In this document: in pieces, positions 12,215 through 23,148 of the stretch
How the letters are laid out: each line of letters begins with the position of its first letter
How positions within the stretch are numbered: the first letter of the stretch is position 1
Source: Phytophthora hibernalis
Lineage: Eukaryota > Oomycota > Peronosporomycetes > Peronosporales > Peronosporaceae
Assembly: GCA_012656075.1 (NCBI GenBank)
Contig: JAAKBF010000305.1
Location: 21,370-85,369 of the forward strand
Direction: 5' to 3'
DNA: 64,000 bases
Notes under the pieces: generated by a model
What the model was told of the DNA's origin: nothing
Databases searched by the model: none
What the model saw: only the letters and a program-made list of their open reading frames with translations
Translations under genes and position numbers: made by a program

Positions 12215-12679
12215 TTACGTGAAGATAGGACGCGCAGTGGGTTTGAACCACCAACCATCTGCTTGGAAATGCTGTGCTACTCGAGCCCGCCAGCATGTTT
12301 CATTTGATTCCAAATACACATCCTCCTGCATAAGCATCAGAATAGTAATCGCAACTGCGATATGAATATTGGCTTCGTTTTCCCAAGTGTCTTCACTGTC
12401 CGGTAGGCCTTGCCAATGTACCAAGAACTGCTTCTTTCTGCGGCGTGTTCGTTGCTTGACCAGCCGCTCGATCAGATGTAGGGCGCGATCGTCGTTGTCC
12501 GGGGAAAAGTGTACTGGAGATACCTTTGGCAATGGCCGGCTCAGGGACCCTGCTGGAGACTCGACAACGTGACGCAGCACGTCGACGTTGAAGCTGTTAT
12601 GCAGTCGGCGCATGGTCTTCGGCAAGTCTAGCTTGGCCATGTTCTGGTTCACCATTTTGGTGATCTGGAAAGGGTCCAC
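12215..12679 (-). CDS. Chromodomain-containing C-terminus of Gypsy B integrase
   Basis: The ORF (154 codons, - strand) starts with a GPY/F-type segment (DPFQITKMVNQNMAKL). It ends with a chromodomain-like block IERLVKQRTRRRKKQFLVHW followed by QGLPDSEDTWENEANI, whose aromatic and acidic residues match the family. It is the downstream end of the B pol polyprotein, separated from the integrase core by a frame change near 12700. The homologous B' copy (62333-62797) has a TAG stop inside the RRRK run where this copy reads lysine. Confidence 0.82.
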   Translation of the reverse strand: MDPFQITKMVNQNMAKLDLPKTMRRLHNSFNVDVLRHVVESPAGSLSRPLPKVSPVHFSPDNDDRALHLIERLVKQRTRRRKKQFLVHWQGLPDSEDTWENEANIHIAVAITILMLMQEDVYLESNETCWRARVAQHFQADGWWFKPTARPIFT

Positions 12680-12745
12680 AAATGTCGCTGCTAGTGTGTC
12701 TTTGTCAATACGGGTTCCACGCGCTGCATGAGCGAGATGTAGGTT

Positions 12746-13713
12746 TCATGTGCTCAGGTACACCCAATCGCCTTCCTCAAACTGCACAAAACTACGGCCT
12801 TGGTCGTAATACGCTTTCTGCCGGACCTTGGCGTCACGTAAGTTCCTTTGTGCGGCTTCGATAATCTTCAGGCGCTCTTCCACAAAATTGGCAGCAAAAT
12901 CATTTCGGGTCTCCGCCTCGACATCTGGCGTACGATCCACGCGACCTGTGTCAATTTGAAATGGCGACATTTTGGTCGAAGAGCTCACCAACGTCGCGTG
13001 AGCGTACTCCACAGTAGATAACACCTCGGACCAATTTGTCCCGTGCAGAGACACCATACAGCGAAGTACATCTTCGAGAACTCTGATTTGCCGCTCAGTT
13101 TGGCCATCCGCTTGAGCACGAAATGCCGTCGTCATTCGTAGCTTGACTTTCATAATGCGCATCAGTTCTTGCCAAAATGAACCGGTGAACCTCGGGTCAC
13201 GGTCGCTCACGATTGCAGCTGGTAGTCCATGGTTGCGAACAACTACATCAAAAAGAGAGCTGCGGACTGTGCACCTGTTGCTGTCGAATGTGTTGCCACG
13301 TACTTTGACCTCTTACTCAAATGGTCGATGCACACCATAATGGCGTCGTAGCCCGAAGATGCTTGAAGTCCTGTGACGAAGTCAATCCCCACAATCAGCC
13401 AGCATTCGGAAGGCACACGTAGTGGCATGAGCTCGCCGTTCCTTCGCAAACTGCTCGACTTGAAGCGAGCGCAGGTGGCGCATCTTTGTACGTAGCGCTT
13501 GATATCGACCAGCATGGTAGACCAGTAGTACCATTGACTTAATTTCAATTGAGTCCGTCGGATACCCGGGTGTGCAGCTACTGGGCCGTCGTGGAATTCT
13601 GCCAAAAGTGCAATGCGCAGGTCACCATAATCAGGAACACAAAGTCGTCGAACGGCTTCTCCAGTCTCCAGATAAACTAGGCCTTGTTCCCAGCGCAATA
13701 TTGCGCCTGACAC
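12746..13713 (-). pseudogene. Integrase core of Gypsy B
   Basis: This is a Ty3/Gypsy integrase in two minus-strand frames. ORF 13713-13243 holds the zinc-binding H-H-C-C module (HPGIRRTQLKLSQWYYW, then CATCARFK) and the first catalytic Asp in GIDFVTGLQ. ORF 13210-12746 starts with the second Asp (SDRDPRF) and carries the catalytic Glu in QADGQTERQIR. A single frameshift near 13230 separates them. The D,D-35-E triad is complete across the two ORFs. The region lies between RNase H and the chromodomain, the normal Gypsy order. Confidence 0.85.
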
Positions 13714-13867
13714 TTTCTTGAATGGCGACGACTTCCTAAACCAGCGAAGTGAGGGTCGCGTCGGTATCCTTGCTTGAACACGCGTTTGGTGGCCGAGTCC
13801 AGATGCACGTTTGTGATGGCAATCGTTGCTTCACCCACTTTGATCGTCAGCACTTCGTGCGCTACCA

Positions 13868-14496
13868 TCACCGGTGCCGCGACACCTCTCCCCGGAAGTC
13901 GTCGTCCAGAAGCAAGTGACAGTCGGATTCCGGAAGTAGGGAAAGAGAGAGATTCGATATCTTGTGGCGCCGCAACGACTTGTTGTCCGCAGTACAGTGA
14001 TCATCGCACTGGTGTACGATAGGCTGTAGAATATCGGTCTGGTCAGATTTCTCATTCGAAGCTTGGAGTTCCGCTGGTCGTGACAATGCATCAGCGACAA
14101 CGTAAGCAGCTCCTTTCACGTGGTGGAGCGTGAACGTGAATTGCCCAACAAAATCCAGCCACCTCGCTAATTTGCCGGACACTTGAGGGTGTTGCATGAA
14201 CCAGGAGCACGCTGAATTATCCGTAAAAACTCAAACTTTCGTCCATACAAGTAATGTCGCCACTTGGACAGGGCAAGCTTAATGGCGAACAATTTCTGCT
14301 CATGCACAGGCCAGTTGCGTTCGGCCGACGAGAGTTTCTTCGAAAAGAAGGCGACAGGCATGTCATTTCCCGAGACTCGTTGAGACAGTACGCCTCCACA
14401 ACAGCGATCTGAGGCACCTGTCGTCACCACGAATGGCTTGTCGAAGTCTGGAAGCTGTAGTACAGGAGCTTGTTGTAAACGGAGCTTGAGTTGCAC
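13868..14496 (-). pseudogene. RNase H region of Gypsy B
   Basis: The RNase H-like domain follows the reverse transcriptase. VTTGASDRCCGGVLSQ replaces the usual DASD with GASD in the first motif. AFFSKKLSSAERNWPVHEQK supplies the conserved Glu block, and VVADALSRPAEL ends the domain. A frame break near 14180-14230 separates the two visible ORFs. The first catalytic Asp of the typical DAS motif reads as Gly both here and in B' (60519-60848), so the change predates the duplication of the two copies or is lineage-specific. Confidence 0.8.
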
Positions 14497-15699
14497 GAAT
14501 GCCCGCTTCTGCTCGTCTCCCCATGTTTTGCTTCACCAACTCACTCAGGGGCAGCACAATCTCAGCAAAATCACAAATGAATCGACGATAATAGCCAGCC
14601 AACCCCAGGAAGCTAAGAAGTTGCTTGGATGTTGTTGGGTCAGGAAATTTCTCAATTGCCAACGTCTTGCGCTTGTCGACGCGCAATCCATTCTTCGTTA
14701 CTGTGTGACCTAAGAAGTTCACAGACTCATCTCCAAAGACGCACTTTGATCGTCGTGCGTACAGTCGTTCAGCTCGCAAGACGTCGAAAACTTGGCGCAG
14801 ATGCTCGCAATGTTCTTCCGCGGAGTGAGTAAATGCAAAGATCATCGAGGTACACCACGACAAAGGCGAACTTTCCAAACAAAAGTCGCATAAGTCGGGA
14901 CCACACACCTGGCATACACTAAGCCCCATCGGAGCGACACACCAATGATATGTTTCCTCGTCCGTCCTGAAGGCAGTGTACTTTCGGCTCGTAGATGCAA
15001 CTCGCATCTGGTGGTAGCCCTGAGCAAGATCGATGGTTGAGAACACAGAGCACCCGACCATACGACCGAATAGCTCATCGATTCGAGGCAGCGGAAGTTT
15101 TGGCTCTTCTGTCTGGCCGTTGATGTAGCGATAGTCTACTACCCAACGATTGGGTAGTGTACTGTTGCCACTCTTGATCCATTGCGATCGCGTTGGCGCT
15201 ATTCCAGTGGTAGTATCCTTTTTCGGGATGCCAAATATGTTCGATACGCACGGTGAGTCCGATACTTCCAGCCAGCCTTTTTGTAGTAGCTCACCCACAA
15301 ACACGTCTAGTGCATCTTGCTCTGTGCGTGAGAGTCTGAAGGGTGCACGCGAAGTCGGTCGCGCCCCGGGTTCATTGCCAGCTCAAATTCGACTGCACGA
15401 GCCTTGGGTAGCTTTTCCGGCAGTTGTTCTGGAAATACGTCTGCATACTCAACCAATAGAGCACTTAAAAAATTAGGCACTGCATTCACCGCCAACGACG
15501 CCGATACTTTGACGCGATACACTTCCTCGTATGATCCCAGCTGCATTGTCTTTTCGAACGTTGCTTGGCTGACCTCTTGTGGAGGTAGCCAATACTCACG
15601 AGGAATCGTGTTCGCCTCAAGTATGTCCTTCCACTCCGGGCTGCACTCGTACTCGTCCAAAAACGCTTGGTCGTCGTCACACAGCATCGCTGGGTCCAC
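14497..15699 (-). pseudogene. Reverse transcriptase of Gypsy B, frameshifted
   Basis: The RT N-terminal leader (15699-15307: ADVFPEQLPEKLPKARAVEF) joins the fingers and palm in 15304-14363. Visible motifs are NIFGIPKKDTT, RWVVDYRYING, FSTIDLAQGYHQMRV, WCVAPMGLSVC and NFLGHTVTKNGLRVD. The YxDD box is not in that ORF, because a frame change near 14860-14900 moves it. A YLDD-type box is visible in the other frame at this place and in the B' copy near 60165. Downstream GLAGYYRRFICDFA is the usual connection region. All domains are present but no single frame encodes them. Confidence 0.85.
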
Positions 15700-15811
15700 G
15701 TCTTCGAGGAAAATCCATCTTGTTTGCTGGCTGGGCGATCATCTTCCGTATCTGAGGCCCGCACCGCTGCTTCGAAGGCATCCATCTCGACTTGGAACGC
15801 GGCACTGAGGC

Positions 15812-16228
15812 TCAGCAGACCAGCGTCCAGCAGCATGTCGTGAGTTCACCAGTTGATGACTGGGTTATACTGATCGAAAAAGATTTGCCAAAAATGACAT
15901 CACGTGTGGAGGGTAAATCCCACTTCGAGAATACCATGTCACGCAAGACGAACCCGTCAAAGCTGATATCATCTTTCACTTCGTTCACCCACTGCACCTG
16001 CGTCGTAGACCCATCAAAGCGCTCTGCCACTGCACGTTTGCGACGGATAATCTTGGTGCAGAGTCCTTTGCGAATAACATTATGATCGGCGCCGCTATCC
16101 AACAGGATCAAAACCTCACGGTTCCCCACAGCACCGTTCTTCCGCAGCAATTGGTGCCGACCAGAACCTCCGATAGCAGCGACGTTGATGGTAAGGCGAT
16201 CGAACACCTCGGGTATGGCTTCTTGCAT
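15812..16228 (-). CDS. Aspartic protease region of Gypsy B
   Basis: The retropepsin active-site motif ILLDSGADHNVI lies near residues 40-51 of a 138-codon ORF on the - strand. The downstream FGKSFSI fits the second hydrophobic strand of the fold less well than in element A. It follows the Gag nucleocapsid and precedes RT. The B' copy (58800-59216) translates identically over its full length, which points to recent duplication or constraint. Confidence 0.75.
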   Translation of the reverse strand: MQEAIPEVFDRLTINVAAIGGSGRHQLLRKNGAVGNREVLILLDSGADHNVIRKGLCTKIIRRKRAVAERFDGSTTQVQWVNEVKDDISFDGFVLRDMVFSKWDLPSTRDVIFGKSFSISITQSSTGELTTCCWTLVC

Positions 16229-16259
16229 GTTACCAACTTGCTGTCGAATGACGTTACCC

Positions 16260-17202
16260 GAACGATCAGCTGCTGATTGCTCGTTTCTGCTACGCTGACG
16301 GCAGTTTGCCGTACGATGCCCTGGCTTCTCACAGAAAATGCACAGATTGCGCTGAAAACACTCATCGCGGGATATGAATCTCCCTGGCCAATTTCCATCG
16401 GCTCTAGACCCGGATCGCTGCGTTGACCTTGTCCGCGATGTCCTTCGAATGGGCGTCCGCGAAAGCGACCACCACTTTGTCCAGACTGTAGTTGCTGTGG
16501 ATGCGCACGCTCATACTTCATTGCAATGCTTATGGCGTCGCGTACAGTAGTGCATCGACGGTATACCTCTTCAGCACGCGTTTGGGTCACCAAACCCCGG
16601 GTAAATAGAGCAATCTTGTCGATTTCGCTTATGTCTTTAACACGCATAATCAATTAACGGTAGCGAGTGACATAATCCGCGAGATCACGCCATTCTCGTT
16701 GCTTCAGTTGGTATAGCGCATCTCGCAATCGTTCTTGCAAATCCGCGGGGATGAACTCGCGGTGCAGAGCATCAGCAAGTTCATCAATAGTGTCGATACT
16801 GCCTTGTTGCGTGACGTACCACGCAGCAGCCTGGCCTTGAAGATTTGATACCATCATCGCAAGGACCTGGCGACTATTACTGGCATTCGTGTAGTTGATG
16901 TCCTTGGCTTCGAAGAACAGGCGAGCTTGGTCGATGAATAGTTCCAAGCTCTCGTCAAGTGAACCACTGTACTTCGGCTGGAGATACCCTCTACTCGCTT
17001 CTCCGTAGATGGACGATTCACTAGTTTGTCCATTAATTCTTGCTGCTGTCTCAGCAGCGTAGTCACTTCCGCCAACACGTGGGCACTCATATCCGAATCC
17101 ATACTGCTTCGGAACACCGTACAATTGTACGCTTACAGAGGGCTCGATCGCACGACGCTTGCACTCGGAGCCGCTCAAAAGCTTCGCTCTCAGATACTCC
17201 AA
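16260..17202 (-). pseudogene. Gag of Gypsy B, with one in-frame stop and a frameshift
   Basis: ORF 17202-16654 carries the retrotransposon-gag core (LELFIDQARLFFEAKDI, QGQAAAWYVTQQ). After a single in-frame TAA the same frame continues from 16653 through a capsid C-terminus and a Gly/Arg/Gln-rich tail (GGRFRGRPFEGHRGQGQRS). A frameshift near 16370 then moves the zinc knuckle (CIFCEKPGHRTANC, a full C-x2-C-x4-H-x4-C) out of frame. The B' copy has lost most of this region; homology resumes only at the GRPFEGHRG tail (58560). Confidence 0.8.
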
Positions 17203-17300
17203 TTTGCGGCGACACGGACTGACGTAGGACGCGTCACCGACGAAACTTCAACTCTTGTGTGCCACACCAATCTGGGTGCACCACATCACTTCGGGTATTT

Positions 17301-17318
17301 GACCAACAAGTGCTACCA
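17301..17318 (-). other. Primer binding site of Gypsy B
   Basis: Read on the - strand, TGGTAGCACTTGTTGGTC follows the LTR end CCCAACA after two bases. Its complement ends in CCA. It is missing from B', where the LTR end is followed by unrelated sequence. Confidence 0.5.
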
Positions 17319-17320
17319 AA

Positions 17321-17411
17321 TGTTGGGATCTAGTTGTGTGGTTGATGCCAACGTCGGGAGGAAGTTGATAAAAGACGAAGCGACGTTGATTTAGGAAGGC
17401 TTGGAATGTGA
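17321..17411 (-). repeat. 3' end of the 5' LTR of Gypsy B
   Basis: This ~90-bp stretch is shared, inverted, with 57584-57677 and ends in CAACA next to the primer binding site. Similarity to the B' copy stops at the CACTTCACATTCC block (17400-17411), so the upstream LTR limit is not defined here. Confidence 0.5.
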
Positions 17412-18639
17412 AGTGGACTTGTATTCACGGCGGAAAGTTGTAGAATGAATTCAAAAGAGATAGGAGTCCTAGTTCGCTAAAATGGCTACATCTAGCTTTC
17501 GAATACAGATGCGTTGATATATCACATGCAACTTCGAAGTAAGGTGGTGACGATGTGCGCGCTGGTCTACCAGACCCGAGTTGGAATTGACCACGTAGCT
17601 CTGGTCACCTCAAAGTCCTTTTGCACCATGCTGACAAGCTCCGAATCACAAATTGCCTCCACGTTATTGGTAGTCTGCTCCGTAGACGCGTACGATATCG
17701 ACGACAAGATCCTTACAGGTGTAATTTGGCTTCTAGAGAGAGATGAAAGGTTGGAGAAGAGGCACAAGTGATCTTACGGATGTGGAAGATGACATTGTTA
17801 GCTGTATGGCCGATTTAATCTGGCGCAGTGCCAACATGGCCAGCCATGCCAAGGATTGCTAAAACCAGCGCGTTATCACAAATCATAGATCGAACATTTC
17901 CAAACAACGAGCGTCAACTTGAAATATTGTTACAGTAACAAATAGGGGTGGCTGATTTAACCTGGCGCGAAGTGTATCTAATATCCGGCTGACAATAAAA
18001 ACACCCAGGAGAATGTCGACCGTTGCGGTCACGGGTAACATCAAAACCCACCCACCCACTGAATGTTGCTTGAAGGAAATGGGTGCAACAAAAAAGGCCA
18101 GCGACGATACTTGAAGCGTGTGTACATGTTGCTAACACTGGCAAAGCTGCAAACGATATCGACCGACCTCTTCATTCTCCACCGACAGCTCCGTCAAAGT
18201 CAGCTCCGAGACCACCGAGTTCTTCACCGAGAATAATGAAGAGATATCCACCGTTCCTGGATGTGACAGCGTCGGGTGCAGGGCTGCCGAAAAATAAATT
18301 GGTGTGGCAATTATTGCAATAAATGTGTACCAATACTTTATTGTGGCGAGCTCAAAGTTTCATATCGATTATTTATTGCCTGGGGTATTGTTTGGCATGT
18401 TTGGTGTGACCTCAGCCACGTCTGGACACCAGCAACGGTCGCTGTAGCCGTGACCGATGGGGATTCTTCTGTTCTTGAGTAAAAATGCGGGCAAATGAGT
18501 ACTGTGGACAGGGCACAGTTATCATATCAAGAACAATTCCAGCGCACCAATAATCTATGGCACTCGTTACGTAGACCAACTATATGGACATAAAACCCAC
18601 TATCCTGCAACGTAAGCACCTCTTACAGCAACTGTACCC
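17412..18639. other. Repeat-derived spacer without a recognised gene
   Basis: No supported gene. 17412-17540 matches 57133-57260 in the same orientation, although the neighbouring B copies are inverted. Two direct repeats of about 22 bp around TTTAA-CTGGCGC lie near 17812 and 17955. A short open stretch with a hydrophobic segment lies near 18290-18430 but shows no family signature. Confidence 0.45.
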
Positions 18640-18895
18640 TGATCCCTAAACCTTCCCTCCGGGGTGGCGTGGCAAATGTCGAGGTTTAGCACACCGCGCG
18701 AAGACTTCGCTTCGCACGTCGATGCTAAGCCTCTTTGTCCAAGCCCGTTCGTTTGACCCTAGTCTTGTAGCGCTACGCGCTGCGCTTGATCTCGCCGGCC
18801 AAGAGCGGCTGCGGAAACAGCAACGTGATGAGCAGGGAGCGGCGTGTGCGCGGACATCGACCCGAAGCCTTTTAGTATGCAATATTTGGCGCTGA
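18640..18895 (+). other. GC-rich coding-like fragment of unknown origin
   Basis: This 250-bp island is clearly richer in G and C than its AT-rich surroundings. One + frame reads RSFDPSLVALRAALDLAGQE then ERLRKQQRDEQG, which resembles a helical protein fragment. No start, stop or family can be assigned. It may be a captured gene piece inside a larger dead transposon. Confidence 0.3.
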
Positions 18896-18960
18896 ACAAG
18901 TATGATAGTGGATGCTTTTCATTAACAAATGTATTGAAAAATCCCCATCGAGCATTAATT

Positions 18961-19060
18961 TGACAAGTATTAATTAAGCGCCATTAAGCGCCATAGTTAA
19001 GCCTGAATACCGAGTCGGTGGATCGATAAGTGATTAAGTACACCAGGATATTAGACAACA
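18961..19060 (-). repeat. Terminal fragment of a dispersed repeat (empty site for the MITE at 40333)
   Basis: The stretch with CCGAGTCGGTGGATCGATAA and CCAGGATATTAGACAACAG recurs inverted at 40262-40332 plus 40646-40680. The 40.3-kb copy is interrupted by a 313-bp insertion and this copy is not. It therefore shows the pre-insertion state. Confidence 0.6.
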
Positions 19061-19567
19061 GAGGTATTAAGTTGGCCAGGGTTCTCTGTACCTCAGCTAG
19101 TGCTACATTGACCTTCACCGAACCTTCAGCAAGGTACTGCTTGCACTCAGTCATATCGACAAGAGCATGTATTACATGTACACTATTAAAGCCAGAGAGA
19201 TGTCCGTGAAGACGGCCGACCTCAAGTCAAGTGGGTAGCGATTGTATATGACAGAGCAAGCTACTGTACTTTACGCATCTCTGCCTTACGTATTTTGCCG
19301 TGGGCTACTACTAAAACAAACTAGTTCTACGTCGTAGTTGACCATCGTTTGCTTCACTTTACATATTTGTTGGGTCCGAAGGCCTGAAAAACCTTCGTTT
19401 CCACGTCGGGTGTACATCGTGCCAACAGGACTTCATCCACCTACTTTTTCTGGAAGTACCGGTATATTGGTAGAGTGCCAATATCTAATCTTGAAGTATG
19501 TCGCACCCGCCTCCTCACGTTCAACTCATGCTGGAGCCGCCGATGCCGAACTGCCGCTTAAACGCCG

Positions 19568-19622
19568 ATATGATTCCAGGGTCGGGCGGGTCGTTTGCAA
19601 CCGCCCGACCCTGGAATCATAT
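19568..19622. repeat. Perfect 22-bp hairpin
   Basis: Arms 19568-19589 and 19601-19622 are exact reverse complements (ATATGATTCCAGGGTCGGGC...) around an 11-base loop. The same hairpin is at 29296-29350 in the other arm of the inverted repeat. It sits inside a minus-strand open frame (19526-19768). Confidence 0.9.
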
Positions 19623-20030
19623 AGTTTGAAACGAGAGATGTAGTTGGGCGGTAATGACGACTTGAGCTGCAGGTTTCCCAGGACAATGTTGCGTAGGAGG
19701 GCAATATTGCACCGTTGTTGATGCATGTCAAGCTCGCGCAGCCACTCCTGAAACAACACACCAGTCATCCACGTCTTCTTATAAACCAGAGACCAACACT
19801 GGTCTTCTGGTTGTAGTGCTCCCTCTACTACCTAATAATCCTGTTATACCTAATAGGAAGTGCGTCCACGGAGGTATTAAGTTGTCCAGGGTTCTCTGTA
19901 AACAATTTGGCAGGGTGTTAAAGTCATATCAGTGATATGATATCACACCGTGTGCTACCCCACTGTACTGTACCGTATACGTATGTGACCACACCATTCA
20001 TCGCTTAAGTACGATTACAAAATTTCTCCT

Positions 20031-20050
20031 TTCATTTTTTCTCATTCCAG
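20031..20050 (+). promoter_or_regulatory. Initiator-like element upstream of CRN1
   Basis: TCATTCC at 20042-20048 fits the oomycete initiator consensus YCAYTYY, 24 bp before the start codon. CATTTTTTC lies just upstream and resembles the flanking promoter region motif, although that motif normally lies downstream. The tract could also be a 3' splice site (ttctcattccag). The second CRN has the same sequence inverted at 28869-28875. Confidence 0.35.
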
Positions 20051-20071
20051 AATCCGCTGGCTAAAGAAAAG

Positions 20072-21524
20072 ATGATCAAGCTCTTTTGTGCTGTCGTTGG
20101 AGCGACTGGGAGTGCGTTTCCTGTGGACATCGATGTGGTGGAGTCGGTGGGAGACCTGAAGAAGGCGATCAAGGACGAGAGCGAGGACATCACCATTCCT
20201 GCGAAGAACCTGCAGCTCTTCCTGGCGAAACAGCCCGTTGAAGAGGAGGGCGGCAAAGAGGTCGTCCCTGTTTACCGCCCTTCTGCGGAGGAGATGGAGG
20301 AGAGTCTCAAGTGGCTCCCAGACGAACATCGGGCTGCTCTGAAGCTGGTGAAAGGAGAATCCGACGACTACATCAATGCGCTGACGGCCGGAGAACAGAT
20401 TCTGGCCTCAAAGACCTTATCAACGTGGTTCTACACGAAGAACAACATGGAGCCTCCATCCAGTGAGCAAATTCACGTGCTGGTGGTGGTTCCGGAGCAA
20501 GCACAACCACAAGAGGGGTTGTCGCTCGTCAGTGGATCGATTGGAAACGCGCTGAACACGAAAGGGATTCGCTGCAGAGTGTACCGTCTGGCGGCATCAT
20601 ATCTGGGATACTATGATCCTGACCTTCGCGCTGGCGAAAATGACAAGGCGCTGTGGTATGAAGGGGCGACGTTGCGGATCCATGTTCTATTCAAGGAAGG
20701 TATGCATTTGGATTATTGTAGAACTGTGCTGGTTGATGTCTCACAGATGTTGTACAGAGCGGGATGCTTTGCTATTCGAAAACGAATTACAGAATGAAGG
20801 TATCACGCAAACTTCCCTCTCGATGGTCACACGGTCTCGACAAGTGTAGCTCCAATTTCTCGGGAGTTAAGCGAACTGCGGCGCATCTTGACCCGGCACT
20901 ATGTTCCAGAAGATACCGATTCTCCCCAAATAACGATGTCATCTCTCTCGACCAACACCTCGATCGTTGACGTGGTAACTGACGAATTCAAGTATCAGCG
21001 TATCGAGAGTGAAGAGTGGTTCGGGAATGTGGGGAAGGCGCAGAGCTGTCATTTGATGTCAAGAGAACATTGCCGGAGATATGCAAGCTATCACAAGTAT
21101 GACAACGATCAAAGCAATCGCCTTGCTCTTACGTCAGACATGCACGACTGGTACGATGGTCGCTCGTTTGCCGTGCCGGTTATGAACATTTCCATCGAAT
21201 CCGTGTCTGAAGGTCCGGTAGTCGGGAGCAGATACAAGGTATGAATTCTTCGTGCTCCGATGGAGTACTTCAGTATGGTCTGACAATGTTCGCGGTGTCA
21301 TACTGTAGGTGAACTTGATCGTACGCGCGTTAAACGCTGGATACGCAAGACTGATCTCACTGCACTTGAAGGAAGGCTTTGTTGCGTCGGAGGATGGCTT
21401 GGAGATGCGAACATCTGTCTACGTTCAGAACGCGAAGGTGTTTTGCGAGTGTATGGAGTGGAAGCGTAAAGAAATCGATAAGGAGTGGAAATCCTACTAT
21501 GACATGGTACCTGCGGTAGATTGA
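20072..21524 (+). pseudogene. Crinkler (CRN) effector with HNH-nuclease-like C-terminus
   Basis: CRN proteins are secreted oomycete effectors that act in the host nucleus. Residues 1-141 form the conserved N-terminus: LQLFLAK at 47-53, a DWL-type region (LKWLPDEHRAALK, 79-91) and HVLVVVP at 135-141. The C-terminal part is distinct. It includes SREHC near 21063 and NRLALTSDMHDWYDG near 21118, whose H, N and H spacing resembles an HNH (beta-beta-alpha metal) nuclease. A 70-base intron (GT at 21239, AG at 21308) splits the last exon in phase 0, and the gene ends at 21524. Two opposite frame changes near 20770 and 20805 bring in a stop at 20797, so this copy is broken or contains consensus errors. 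No classical signal peptide is seen, as is common for CRNs. Nuclease activity is inference. Confidence 0.8.
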
Positions 21525-21965
21525 CTAAGCTTACTTGAAATACACACCGTGCTTGCATTTTCAAAAAATCACCCTAACAAGTACTTACTACTACTACAGT
21601 AGTGTACTACCGGTACAGTAGTACTGTAGTGTTGTACGAAGTACTATTAATAAATATAAAGTTAGTAATCACCCCGCCAAATCGCTGCCGATAGTTAATG
21701 CGATTGAAAATTTCTGAGACGGTGGCAAACAAAAAGCTGTTTACGAACGTAAGTACGAATCGCGGAAGGACGTGTGTCTTGTGCATCTATTGAGCCCTTG
21801 GTTGCATTGAATTATGAAATACCCGTTGCATGAAGTATCTATGTATGACTGTGCAGGAAAAGGTGAGCAGAATTATGGGTTGTACATGAAAATAAGCTGG
21901 TTTTAACGACGCGGTGTTTCACTATGTAGAGAATCGCTACCTGTATTACACTACAGACCAAACTC
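21525..21965. other. AT-rich spacer between CRN1 and MULE
   Basis: No gene. It holds a run of interleaved AGTACT/GTAGTA motifs at 21575-21660 with self-complementary potential. The stretch after 21715 carries weak coding-like pieces that may be the decayed N-terminus of the MULE transposase. No terminal inverted repeat could be fixed. Confidence 0.4.
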
Positions 21966-23140
21966 ATGCGCGAAATGTTTCATCACTTTCCTGAGGTTAT
22001 GCTGATAGATGCCACACATGGCACGAACGCGTCCAAGTATAAGATATTCTCCTTCATGGTGCACGATGCGTTCGGGAAAGGGCAATTTGTACAGCATGCT
22101 GTCCTTCAGAATGAGCGGGCATCTACCCTACTTACCTCCTTGAGGAGTTCAAATCCAACAAGCCGGCATGGTCCAAGCTACAGCGCGTCATCGTTGACAA
22201 TGATTTTACTGAAATAGCCGTTCTGAAAGCGGCGCTGCCAGATGTGGTGATTCTACTTTGCCAGTTTCACGTCATAAAGTACTTACGAGAGCAAGTTGCA
22301 TCGGCTGACTACGCGCTTTCGTCGTGGCAAAAGGCAAAGCTCCGCAGTATGGTGCCACTTATGGTATACGAAAGACTGAGCAAGAATTTTCGAAGTACCG
22401 AGCGTACATGCGTCACATTTTGTCGATTGGATCACGGCCAGCTACGCAAGATCACGACTTGGAGCAACCTTCTACCAGCTCGGGTGGGCACCCTGTTGGG
22501 TTGGATATTGAAGTGACCATCTCTCCCCATCTGGATGGTCACGTGGTCACATGTGACCGTCTCACACTCGTAAAATCGCACCCTTTCGAGATGTACTTTG
22601 TCAAGAATTGGGATAGCTGCAAGGCAATGTGCTGTGCATGTAAACGCCAAAACGCAGTGACGCTAGGCAACAACACAAATAACCGGCTTGAGGCTTCGTG
22701 GAAGCAGCTCAAGGACACAATGAGCCGAACAATGGGCCTAGACGAGTGTGTCGCCTCCATCATGTGCTACCAGAGTCGGAACGAGCGCAGCTTTGTAGCT
22801 CGTTCAGCCAAGATTTGTACTGTTCACAACAGCAAGTACGATCGCGAGATGATGCTCGTAGCAAACCTCGTGAGTGAGCACGCATGTGAGCTTATCTACG
22901 AGCAGTACACGTACGTTGTCAGCGGACGTGCGCGTTACTCGTTCTTCGAGGCCGTACCTGGGATAATTTCTATCAAAAACATGGCAGATGACGACGACGC
23001 ATCTGATGAGCCTGGTGTGGAGTAAGCAGAACTGGGAATGTTCGTGCCTCTTTATGACGACCCGTTTGCTACCCTGTAGACACGTGTTTTACCTTCGCAA
23101 GGCCCTAGGTATGGAGGTCGTCATTCCTACTCAGCTATTA
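21966..23140 (+). pseudogene. MULE transposase (DDE plus SWIM zinc finger)
   Basis: This is a Mutator-like element transposase. The DDE catalytic residues are visible in MLIDATHGTN (D, near 21999), VIVDNDFTE (D, near 22190, a different frame) and NNRLEASWKQL (E, near 22680). CQFHVIKYLR is the usual C/H motif after the second Asp. A SWIM zinc finger (CSCLFMTTRLLPCRH) lies near 23038-23085. Frame changes near 22135, 22375, 23020 and 23140 break the gene. It lies between the two CRN genes, in the same direction as CRN1, and its coding sense continues into a ULP1-like protease region. Confidence 0.85.
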
Positions 23141-23148
23141 CCGGCGAG

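Larger units (their letters stand above)
19061..20225 (+). repeat. Left arm of CRN-flanking inverted repeat
   Basis: This arm is the inverted counterpart of about 28690-29856. It contains a 30-bp direct repeat (GAGGTATTAAGTTG-CCAGGG type) at 19061-19090 and 19871-19900, spaced 810 bp, with the same 810-bp spacing in the right arm. It also holds a perfect hairpin, a short ORF pair and the upstream region plus the first ~50 codons of the CRN gene. Similarity falls off just after the LQLFLAK codons, which are shared with the second CRN. Confidence 0.8.

Noticed and set aside
18646..18882. Minus-strand ORF of 78 codons in a GC-rich island
   Set aside because: Arg/Ser-rich translation typical of antisense reading of GC-rich DNA; the opposite strand reads more like protein, and neither has a family match.
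19338..19768. Possible gene pair over the hairpin at 19568
   Set aside because: Both frames are open partly because the palindrome reads similarly on both strands. The copy at 29150-29392 does not add independent evidence because it is a duplicate.
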